From contig DZBA01000226.1 of NCBI GenBank assembly GCA_022729775.1, positions 1 through 5,647 of the forward strand: a stretch of DNA of 5,647 nt, in the 5' to 3' direction. The position numbers and the translations under genes are program-made. The notes under the pieces were generated by a model, which was given only the letters and a program-made list of their open reading frames with translations, was not told where the DNA came from and did no database searches. This document shows, piece after piece, positions 1 through 5,621 of this stretch (within the stretch, counting starts at the first letter, position 1; each line of letters begins with the position of its first letter). This DNA is from Anaerolinea thermophila. GTDB taxonomy: Bacteria > Chloroflexota > Anaerolineae > Anaerolineales > Villigracilaceae.

Positions 1-1915
1 TGGGCGTTACGCCCGTTCCCTCCAAAAAGAGACTTCCGTCAGGCAGGGTAAAGCGCTCTGTGGGAACGCGCAAAGTGATGCCTTCCGGCAGGGAAATTTG
101 TCCGCGTTCTGCTGTGGCAAATGCGCCCGCAGTTGGGTACTGTCCCATAACCACCATCCCCGGTATCTGGCTGAATGCATACGCTTCTTCTTCGCAAATA
201 TCCGCACACGCCATTCCAATCAGCGTGACCATTTTGTCGAAGCGGTATTGGTTTACCATCGGATGGGCTTTATCGCGCGAGCCGTCCGCCTCGAATTTAC
301 CCGTGACTTGATTGTATGTTTCGCGCTGACCCAGCAAAATCTCCTTGTCGGATAGGAAACCAGCCAACCCAAGCGGAGCGCCGCCGCTGTTGTAGCGCAT
401 GTCAATGATGATGCCCATGACTTTTTGCTCGGTGAATTTTTGCAGCGCGCGCTCGAACAACCTCATGATGAGATTCAAGTCGTCGGTGTAACTATGAATC
501 TTCACGTACCCTATCAAGACGTTTCCTTCTTTGATGATTTTATATGTGACCGGCTGTAATGATTGCTCCGCGCCATAAAGCACATACGCATGATCAAAAC
601 TTTCATATTCGGTTTCGGGAAGCAGCGCAACGGTTTGGGGTTGTTCGTTAATATTGGCAAAGGTGACTTCCGCTGTTTGCCCAAGTGTGCCGCGCGTGAA
701 ATAACGTACCTGCTGAAAACGATAGTAGGACGCGGAAGAAACGCTCATGTAAGGCACGACTTCTGAGATTGCCGCTGAAATCGGCTTGCCGTTGAATTGG
801 GTCACTTCCGCGCCGACCTTCATCCCCGCGCGCTCGGCAGCACTACTTTTCATCACAAAAATTACGATGGCGCGCCCGTCATCCAGCTCGCGGATAGCGA
901 ATCCATATCCGCCTGCCACATACTTCTGGAAGTCGTCATTCCCCGAAACGCCGCCGTTAAGATATAAGTGGGTATCCATGAAAGCCAAATTAAAATCGCG
1001 GAGGGCGAGATAAAAAGCGGTTGCGTCTTTGTTCTTCTCGGCTTCTTCGACGCGCGGCTTCAACTCTTTATATAGCGCGTCCCAATCCGGCTCTTTTTCA
1101 TCAACACCATTGAAGGCATAGTTGAGTTTTGCAAACTCGAACATTTTCTCGAACGCTTCCGCGTATGGAAGTTCCGCAAAATCATGGTCAGGACTCTGCG
1201 CGGGTTCATTCAAAGTCATTTCTAAAATTGGAGTCTGGGAAAATGCAAACGGCTGCTTGTCCAAATCCACCAGCGAATATCCTGCGGGGACATTTGTGAT
1301 GGGGTCGTCCTCAGTGAAGAGCAGACCGTCCGCGCCGAATCCATCGGGGAATTGCTGCGCCGCGTCCGGCGTCCAGATAATCAACTTGCCGCCGGTCACT
1401 TCATCGCTTTTTGCGGAGTCTGTCACCACAGAAGTAAGATACGTAAGCCAGCCTGTCACGCTGTCATTGCCTTCGGCATACGCGCTGCCGTCGAGGTTGG
1501 GCAGATATCCGATGGCAAAGACCTGCGCGCCTTTATCTTGCTTGGCGTCATGGTTCACATCGTTGAATGTCCCATTGGGTTTCGTGGGCAAGTCTAAAGT
1601 GAATGTCCCCGAAAGAGTTTCCGGGTCATAGGCTATAAAGCCCAAAACTTGAGAGTCGACCGACAATTCCCATTCACGGTCGCGTTGGATAAATCCATGC
1701 AAGTCGGCGAGGATAACGGCGGGTTCTCGATAGTAAATTTTCAACGCCGCGTCGTTGGCGACCGTATAAGTTCCGGTCACTCGATAGGGCTGCTCTGTTG
1801 CGGGGGGAATAGCAGAAGCGGCAACGGTGGGTGTGACAGACTTTGGCGCGCAAGCTGCCAGCAATAGGCTTAATGCAAGCAACGCGCTGATAAGATGTGG
1901 AAACCTTGTTTTCAT
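1..1915 (-). CDS. S41-family (C-terminal processing protease-like) lipoprotein, 3' end cut by window
   Basis: Open for 638 codons from ATG 1915 to the left edge with no stop; the C-terminus is missing. The start has AAGAGG at 1928-1923, 7 nt upstream. Residues 1-22 form a lipoprotein signal (hydrophobic stretch, lipobox LAAC, Cys22), so the protein should be anchored outside the membrane. Residues about 35-250 are a beta-rich region of unknown role containing an acidic loop DVNHDAKQDKG (119-129) that resembles a calcium-binding loop. A helical stretch follows, then a PDZ-like domain (about 335-385, with GGYGFAI and ERAGMKVG). The S41 core has IIIDMRYNSGG (D505 to G512), ACADICEEEAYAF (from about 569) and GQYPTAG (591-597); the visible sequence ends in GTGVTP, normally close to the end of the core. 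S41 enzymes cut proteins near their C-termini. Here the position expected to be the nucleophilic Ser is Asp572, and no Lys is seen in the GQYPTAG region, so activity is doubtful. The family call is firm; the function is not. Confidence 0.88.
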   Translation of the reverse strand, partial: MKTRFPHLISALLALSLLLAACAPKSVTPTVAASAIPPATEQPYRVTGTYTVANDAALKIYYREPAVILADLHGFIQRDREWELSVDSQVLGFIAYDPETLSGTFTLDLPTKPNGTFNDVNHDAKQDKGAQVFAIGYLPNLDGSAYAEGNDSVTGWLTYLTSVVTDSAKSDEVTGGKLIIWTPDAAQQFPDGFGADGLLFTEDDPITNVPAGYSLVDLDKQPFAFSQTPILEMTLNEPAQSPDHDFAELPYAEAFEKMFEFAKLNYAFNGVDEKEPDWDALYKELKPRVEEAEKNKDATAFYLALRDFNLAFMDTHLYLNGGVSGNDDFQKYVAGGYGFAIRELDDGRAIVIFVMKSSAAERAGMKVGAEVTQFNGKPISAAISEVVPYMSVSSASYYRFQQVRYFTRGTLGQTAEVTFANINEQPQTVALLPETEYESFDHAYVLYGAEQSLQPVTYKIIKEGNVLIGYVKIHSYTDDLNLIMRLFERALQKFTEQKVMGIIIDMRYNSGGAPLGLAGFLSDKEILLGQRETYNQVTGKFEADGSRDKAHPMVNQYRFDKMVTLIGMACADICEEEAYAFSQIPGMVVMGQYPTAGAFATAERGQISLPEGITLRVPTERFTLPDGSLFLEGTGVTP

Positions 1916-1922
1916 ATTGTGA

Positions 1923-1928
1923 CCTCTT
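1923..1928 (-). promoter_or_regulatory. Ribosome binding site of the S41-like lipoprotein gene
   Basis: AAGAGG on the minus strand, 7 nt before ATG 1915. It fixes the start, which also gives a well-formed lipoprotein signal peptide with Cys22. Confidence 0.7.
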
Positions 1929-1998
1929 AATTAGTGATCTTACGCACTGTCATTTCGAGTAAAACCACGGCGGGAAAAAATGCCGTTCAAAGCGAAAG

Positions 1999-2060
1999 AA
2001 AAAAAACCCTGCCACGGATTACACGGATTATCACGAATTGATTTAAAAAATCCGTGCAAA
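1999..2060 (-). terminator. Possible rho-independent terminator of the upstream operon, built from repeat DNA
   Basis: On the minus strand TTGCACGGATT (2059-2049) can pair with AATCCGTGTAA (2029-2019), 11 bp including one G-U, with a 19-nt loop. A second AATCCGTG (2020-2013) offers an alternative 3' arm nearer the T tract. Eight T residues follow at 2006-1999, separated from the alternative arm by GCAGGG. It sits about 290 nt past the last stop of the operon (2347), and the A/T-rich loop is long, so the call is tentative. Confidence 0.3.
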
Positions 2061-2230
2061 TCTGTATTGGTCAAGTAACAGTTGAACAAAAACCTTTTAC
2101 CACGAAGACACGGAGACACCGAGTTTTTCCTTTGGTTTTCTCCGCGCCCCCGTGTCTCCGTGGTTCAAAAAAGTGTGCAACCTATTCCTGACCATTACAA
2201 AATCCGTGCAAATCAGTGAAATTCGTGGCA
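2010..2230. repeat. Nested imperfect palindrome of degenerate intergenic repeats
   Basis: The outer arms are 2010-2039 and 2201-2230 (24 of 30 positions complementary), continued by 2063-2073 and 2189-2199 (10 of 11). The left side carries about 23 extra bases, 2040-2062. Inside lies a second inverted pair, 2099-2116 with 2147-2164 (15 of 18), built on ACCACGGAGACACGG. A 16-base direct repeat, AAAATCCGTGCAAATC, occurs exactly at 2047-2062 and 2199-2214. No gene, transposase or obvious target-site duplication is visible. From memory, such 'CCACGGATTACACGG' blocks recur between genes in Anaerolineae-like genomes; I cannot check copy number here. It could be a non-autonomous mobile element or a REP-like sequence. 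Confidence 0.7.
2099..2164. repeat. Inner inverted repeat (hairpin) of the palindrome
   Basis: Arms 2099-2116 and 2147-2164 match at 15 of 18 positions as inverted copies of ACCACGRAGACACGG, enclosing about 30 bases. There is no T tract directly on either side, so it is not called a terminator. Confidence 0.65.
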
Positions 2231-2261
2231 AAAAATGCTCTTGGATTTCTTGTTTCTTAGT

Positions 2262-2310
2262 AGCGAAGCGAGAAATCCTATCCCTCCGCAAAAGATTTCT
2301 CCTCGCTCTG
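2262..2310. repeat. Second repeat type: AGCGAAGCGAGAAATC inverted pair
   Basis: GAGAAATC (2270-2277) pairs perfectly with GATTTCTC (2294-2301) around a 16-base loop; three more pairs (2267-2269 with 2305-2307) form after a 3-base bulge. The left copy AGCGAAGCGAGAAATC (2262-2277) and the degenerate right copy GATTTCTCCTCGCTCTGCTC are facing versions of one sequence. A fragment of what looks like the same family, TGTCATTTCGAG, lies at 1948-1959. It is 40-85 bases past the stop of the Cache gene but lacks a T tract, so a terminator role is not supported. Confidence 0.5.
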
Positions 2311-2346
2311 CTCGTCGAAACGATAACACCGCGTAAGGTGAATTAA

Positions 2347-2862
2347 TTATTTGTAATACCCGGTGCCAACAACCCAGCCAAACGGCTTGAACAGCTGTAC
2401 ATAGGAGCGTTTTGGCGCGGGCGTGCTTTCCCCTTTTTTGGTGAACCAATAGTCCAAATATCCCCCGCCAGATTGCGCCATCTTGATAAACTCTTTCACG
2501 TAATAGACGCCATGCCCATCTTCATCATTCAGGCGGTTGCGCCCTTCCACATCGGGGCGTCCATAGAGGACCACGTTAACGCCCTCTTCGGTATCCGCCC
2601 AAAAATAGCCATCGGTTCCGTAGGTCATGCCGCGCAGCAATTCGGCTCCCAGTTCTTTCGCTTCGTCCAAAGTCATTTCGCCCGCCTGCTGCTTGTCCGC
2701 GACGACCTGCAACATGCTGACAGCTGTCTCCACCTCACTTTTGATCAGCAAGTCTTGCGCGGCTTGATTATTGGCTGTGACTGCTGGGGCGGGCGCGCAG
2801 GAGGCAATACCCAGCGACAAAGCTACAACGATTGTTACGACGATCCAAATATTTTTTTTCAT
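2347..2862 (-). CDS. Secreted single-domain sCache_2 lipoprotein (small-ligand sensor)
   Basis: 171 residues starting at ATG 2862, chosen because AAGGAG (2874-2869) lies 6 nt away and the signal peptide then begins normally with MKKN. Another ATG directly upstream (2865) is too close to the site, and a TTG at 2892 would add 10 charged residues. Lipobox IASC gives Cys22, so the protein should be lipid-anchored outside the membrane. Residues about 35-171 form one complete sCache_2 domain: a long N-terminal helix, DGYFW (84-88), YGRPDVEGRN (100-109), DEDGHG (113-118), GYLDYWF (134-140), PKRSYV (150-155) and the closing FGWVVGTGYY. Such domains bind small ligands, often organic acids, outside the cell, usually as part of chemoreceptors or sensor kinases. 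Here the protein stops one residue after the domain, with no membrane helix or output domain. It is third in the operon, 26 bp after the receiver-GNAT gene. Ligand and partner are unknown. Confidence 0.88.
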   Translation of the reverse strand: MKKNIWIVVTIVVALSLGIASCAPAPAVTANNQAAQDLLIKSEVETAVSMLQVVADKQQAGEMTLDEAKELGAELLRGMTYGTDGYFWADTEEGVNVVLYGRPDVEGRNRLNDEDGHGVYYVKEFIKMAQSGGGYLDYWFTKKGESTPAPKRSYVQLFKPFGWVVGTGYYK

Positions 2863-2868
2863 CATGAA

Positions 2869-2874
2869 CTCCTT
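2869..2874 (-). promoter_or_regulatory. Ribosome binding site that decides the Cache gene start
   Basis: AAGGAG on the minus strand, preceded by more A residues. It is 6 nt from ATG 2862 and only 3 nt from ATG 2865, favouring the former. It lies just after the stop of the upstream gene. Confidence 0.8.
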
Positions 2875-2888
2875 TTTGTATTGAGATT

Positions 2889-3740
2889 TCAACCAAGTTC
2901 AAAAGTTGTTACGCCGAAAATTTTATTCAACGGCAAATCGGGAAAGTCTCCCGTATACATTCTGGCAGTTTCAAAAACCAGTTTCATTCCGTATTTTTCG
3001 GTCAATGCCAGCGCCGCCAGGTTGACTTCGGGAACATCCAGATAGATTGGCATTCCCGGCGCAACGCTGGACTTTAAGGAATTGAAAATGGCTTCTGCAT
3101 ATTCAGGCGTATCTGCAAACAGCGGACCGATTTTGTATCCCGCTCGGCAGGCGCGGATCATGCCGTAGCCTGAAAGTTTTTCATCGCTCAGCGCGCCCAA
3201 TGTAATACTTCCGGACTGGCTGACCCATGCCTTGAGAAATTTTTTCCTGTCATCCGGGAAAAACTTCTGGTCATATTGAGCAAGCATGTCAAATGTGATT
3301 TGGGATAAACTCACAATGTTTGGATATTTGATTGTCTCGCCGCCGCTGATTCCTTCGTAACGAATATTTCGATACGCGAGTTTGAATCCCGATTTTTTGT
3401 AATTTTCCTGCTGGGCAAGGACTCCATCCAAGCCAATATTGCGCCCGGATAAATATTTCATGCCTTCCTTCCAAATTTGAATTCCATATCCTTTTCCGCG
3501 ATGTTCCGGCTTGACGATATAAAATCCCAAAAAGCCAAACGCGCCGCCGTACTTCACAACTGAAATGCTGGCAATCGGTTCGCCGTCGAGTTCGCCGACG
3601 AGGAATCCGCGCAGGTCTGCGGCGTAGAAACAATCGGCATCATACAAGCCGGGATTCCAGCCTTCGGCGGCAGCCCAATCCACAGCAAGATTGACCTCCG
3701 CGCGGGACATGGTTCGGATGACATAATTCTTTAACGTCAT
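2889..3740 (-). CDS. Alternative internal product: double GNAT acetyltransferase alone, from Met127
   Basis: A possible second translation product within the receiver-GNAT gene. ATG 3740 follows GAGG by 7 nt and falls exactly at the border between receiver and GNAT, giving a 283-residue protein of the length I expect for a stand-alone YitH-like double GNAT. Its first residues, MTLKNYVIRT, look like the normal beginning of a GNAT fold. The surrounding frame is open, so whether this is an extra start, the only real start of the acetyltransferase, or a relic of a former separate gene cannot be settled from sequence alone. Confidence 0.45.
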   Translation of the reverse strand: MTLKNYVIRTMSRAEVNLAVDWAAAEGWNPGLYDADCFYAADLRGFLVGELDGEPIASISVVKYGGAFGFLGFYIVKPEHRGKGYGIQIWKEGMKYLSGRNIGLDGVLAQQENYKKSGFKLAYRNIRYEGISGGETIKYPNIVSLSQITFDMLAQYDQKFFPDDRKKFLKAWVSQSGSITLGALSDEKLSGYGMIRACRAGYKIGPLFADTPEYAEAIFNSLKSSVAPGMPIYLDVPEVNLAALALTEKYGMKLVFETARMYTGDFPDLPLNKIFGVTTFELG

Positions 3741-4118
3741 GGAATTACCTCGCGTGTCATTGAGTTTTGCTAGAAGCGTAGAAGCCAGTTCGTTATGCAA
3801 TTGGGATTTGGATACAAACACGGTAATGCCCGCCGATTCCGCGCGCTGGCGATGCTGGGGCGTGTCATCCAATCCCATGCCGATCATCTCTGCTTGCGGG
3901 AATCTCCGCGCCAATTGCGGGACGCTGATCCACTCCGCTTCGGAGAGCATATCCAAGTCGAGGAGAATCACGCGCGGATTCTCTTCGGGCGATATTTCCA
4001 GCGCGGCGGATATATTCTCCGCCTCGAGAATGGCGCAGGGTGCAAAGTTTGCCTCCAGCCAACTTCGCAGGGATTGGCGTAAAACAGGAGTGGGTTCGAT
4101 CAATATTAATGTAATCAA
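2889..4118 (-). CDS. Response-regulator receiver domain fused to a tandem GNAT N-acetyltransferase
   Basis: 409 residues from a TTG start (4118); an in-frame TAA lies 6 nt upstream, so the reading frame cannot begin earlier. Only a weak GGA precedes the start. Residues 1-120 are a CheY-like receiver: beta-1 ITLILIEP, likely phospho-acceptor D54 in VILLDLDM, F101 and the conserved K104. The usual acidic pair is E8-P9 and the usual Ser/Thr switch is G82, so phosphorylation may be weak or absent. Residues 127-258 form a GNAT domain with the acetyl-CoA loop RGKGYG (207-212). Residues about 262-409 resemble the second half (Acetyltransf_18-like) of YitH-type double GNAT proteins, with GYKIGPLFAD, LDVPEVN and ARMYTG. 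GNAT enzymes move acetyl groups from acetyl-CoA to amines; the acceptor is unknown. Met127 is an alternative start with its own ribosome site, so a free acetyltransferase may also be made. The gene is 21 bp after the PrsW gene and cytoplasmic. Confidence 0.88.
   Translation of the reverse strand: MITLILIEPTPVLRQSLRSWLEANFAPCAILEAENISAALEISPEENPRVILLDLDMLSEAEWISVPQLARRFPQAEMIGMGLDDTPQHRQRAESAGITVFVSKSQLHNELASTLLAKLNDTRGNSMTLKNYVIRTMSRAEVNLAVDWAAAEGWNPGLYDADCFYAADLRGFLVGELDGEPIASISVVKYGGAFGFLGFYIVKPEHRGKGYGIQIWKEGMKYLSGRNIGLDGVLAQQENYKKSGFKLAYRNIRYEGISGGETIKYPNIVSLSQITFDMLAQYDQKFFPDDRKKFLKAWVSQSGSITLGALSDEKLSGYGMIRACRAGYKIGPLFADTPEYAEAIFNSLKSSVAPGMPIYLDVPEVNLAALALTEKYGMKLVFETARMYTGDFPDLPLNKIFGVTTFELG
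3748..3751 (-). promoter_or_regulatory. Internal Shine-Dalgarno at the receiver/GNAT border
   Basis: GAGG on the minus strand, 7 nt before ATG 3740. It is a better site than the one in front of the gene's own TTG start. The ATG is followed by A, giving ATGA, a form often found where two coupled genes overlap. Confidence 0.5.
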
Positions 4119-4139
4119 AGTTTATCCAGACTTGGGCGT

Positions 4140-5621
4140 CTATTTCTGCGGAATCCGTTGGGCGAGGTTAAGCCATAAGTTCTTGCCCTCGCTGATTTTT
4201 GGCGTTTGCGCTTGCTCGATTAGTAAGTTCTTCAACCCATCCCATACATCAGAATCGCCCGATGGAACTTCCGTAGAAAAATTGTTTAACCTGCTCCAAA
4301 TGTTATCGTCCAAATTCAACCCCGCCCTGCGTTTGAACTTCACTTCGTACGCGTTGGGGATACCAGCCACGCGCGAGATTTTTCCCGCGGCAAGCAACCC
4401 GTCCAACGCCGCGCTGATTGCGCTCTCCGACAGAGTCTGACCGCGTGAATCGATTTCTGCTTTCAGGTCATTTGCTGTGGCGCGCTTCGGGTTGCGGATG
4501 ATCGCGTTCATGACTTGACGCTGGACGTCCGACAATCCCTGTAGTACGTCTGTCATGCTGAAATCGCCGTTACCAGCTGCTGGCGCGGGCGTTTCCACAG
4601 CAGATTCAAGACGATTCCATACGGAGAAGTTATCTTCAGGAAAAACGCTGCGCAGGAAGAGCATGGGGTAAATGCCAATTCGTTTGCGCAAGATGGACAT
4701 CTCATGCTGCAGGATGGAAATTTGCCCTTCGGCATCCAGACGCATTTTTTCATTGGGCGTCTTTTGCAGAGTTTTACGCAACACGCCCAATTGCGCCTGC
4801 ACCGCCAGCAGTCTGCCGATTTGCGCGGCTTTGCGCTTGCCAAAATGTTCAACAATGGGAGCCAGCAGTGACCCGGTTTCAGCCAGCCGCAATACCAACC
4901 GCGATTCGTTCCGCGTGACCTGATCGGCAAGACCGAGCATTTCATCTATCCAGTCCCGTTCCTCTTTCAATCCACGCCTGATCATCCAGGCGATGAAGGC
5001 TGTGCCAACCAAGCCAGCCAGCGCCGCATAAATGTGCGCCTGCCAAACGATGCCAACGCGCGAGACCATGTTGTTAAATCCGCCATGAATCAAGACTGCG
5101 GCAGCCCATCCGGCAGAAATGAAAAATAGACGACCTAGCGCGCCCTGTTGGAAACGTCCCAGCCCAAGCGCAATGCCAATCACCGCGCTTGCAACTGCAT
5201 GTACCATGCTGATTGAAAACGCGCGCCAAAAGGCAACGGAAAGCGCCATCGCTTCATGATTCGCAATATAGCTGAAATTTTCGATAACAGCAAAACCAAT
5301 CCCAATCGCGAAGCCATACACGGCTCCGTCTACAAAATAATTGAAGATGGGACGCCGTACCAGATAGATAAGCAGCGCAGCTTTGAGCGTCTCCTCTGTC
5401 AGTGGGGCGACATACCGCGAGAGGTTTAGAAGAGCGATCTGGGTATGCCCCAAAATAAATCTGTGAACCTGCACAGCGATAAAAAAGGCAGCCAGCCCCC
5501 AGCCCAGGCACAAAAACACCACCTCGATTTGGCTGGTCGAATATAGGTTAAGCGTGTAAATGGCAGCCAGGGACAACAGGGGAAAGAGAGCGGCTATCAG
5601 GTAAGCGAATATTATTTCCAT
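4140..5621 (-). CDS. PrsW-type intramembrane protease with C-terminal winged-helix domain
   Basis: 493 residues. Residues 1-215 hold about seven hydrophobic segments with all four PrsW motifs: E76-E77 in APLTEETLK, E114-N115 in AVIENFSYI, H141 in SMVHAV, and H179 with N183 in IHGGFNN. PrsW enzymes cut membrane proteins; in Bacillus the target is the anti-sigma factor RsiW. R215-R216 after the last segment suggest the rest is cytoplasmic. Residues about 216-330 are helical and charged. Residues about 361-430 look like a winged helix: a first helix near LSDVQRQVMNAIIR, a recognition-helix-like stretch ESAISAALDGLLAAGKI, and a wing ending AYEVKF. Four [VIL]WxxL motifs lie at W335, W442, W460 and W483. 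This extension is far beyond a minimal PrsW. It is first in the visible operon. ATG 5621 gives a sensible first membrane segment but has no clear ribosome site; the frame stays open to the window edge with no other ATG or GTG. Substrate and DNA target are unknown. Confidence 0.88.
   Translation of the reverse strand: MEIIFAYLIAALFPLLSLAAIYTLNLYSTSQIEVVFLCLGWGLAAFFIAVQVHRFILGHTQIALLNLSRYVAPLTEETLKAALLIYLVRRPIFNYFVDGAVYGFAIGIGFAVIENFSYIANHEAMALSVAFWRAFSISMVHAVASAVIGIALGLGRFQQGALGRLFFISAGWAAAVLIHGGFNNMVSRVGIVWQAHIYAALAGLVGTAFIAWMIRRGLKEERDWIDEMLGLADQVTRNESRLVLRLAETGSLLAPIVEHFGKRKAAQIGRLLAVQAQLGVLRKTLQKTPNEKMRLDAEGQISILQHEMSILRKRIGIYPMLFLRSVFPEDNFSVWNRLESAVETPAPAAGNGDFSMTDVLQGLSDVQRQVMNAIIRNPKRATANDLKAEIDSRGQTLSESAISAALDGLLAAGKISRVAGIPNAYEVKFKRRAGLNLDDNIWSRLNNFSTEVPSGDSDVWDGLKNLLIEQAQTPKISEGKNLWLNLAQRIPQK

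Noticed and set aside
1122..1631. Plus-strand open frame of 169 codons
   Set aside because: It lies wholly antisense to the S41 lipoprotein gene, whose protein has clear domains and a signal peptide. The plus-strand product is Ser/Pro-rich with no recognisable motif.
1916..1990. Sigma-70 promoter for the S41 gene (TTGAAC at 1990-1985, minus strand)
   Set aside because: No acceptable -10 hexamer lies 16-18 bases downstream; other pairs in this A/T-rich stretch were no better than chance.
2010..2310. CRISPR-like repeat array
   Set aside because: The repeats are mostly inverted, degenerate and irregularly spaced, with only two exact direct copies, and there are no cas genes.
2327..2340. Small hairpin CACC-GGTG just after the Cache stop as terminator
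   Set aside because: Only four base pairs and no uninterrupted T tract after it.
2097..2449. Short open frames on both strands over the gap and the end of the Cache gene
   Set aside because: They are made of translated repeat DNA (the CACGGAGACAC and AGCGAAGCGAG blocks) with no good ribosome sites; the region is better explained as repeats.
2863..2892. Upstream TTG start (2892) for the Cache gene, overlapping the GNAT stop as TTGA
   Set aside because: It would put 10 charged residues before the signal peptide and place AAGGAG inside the gene. ATG 2862 has proper spacing and a normal signal peptide.
2473..3045. Plus-strand open frame of 190 codons
   Set aside because: It is antisense to the Cache lipoprotein and the end of the GNAT domain, both of which have clear family motifs.
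3739..4440. Plus-strand open frame of 233 codons
   Set aside because: It is antisense to both the receiver domain and the PrsW tail and crosses the gap between the two genes. Its product shows no domain.
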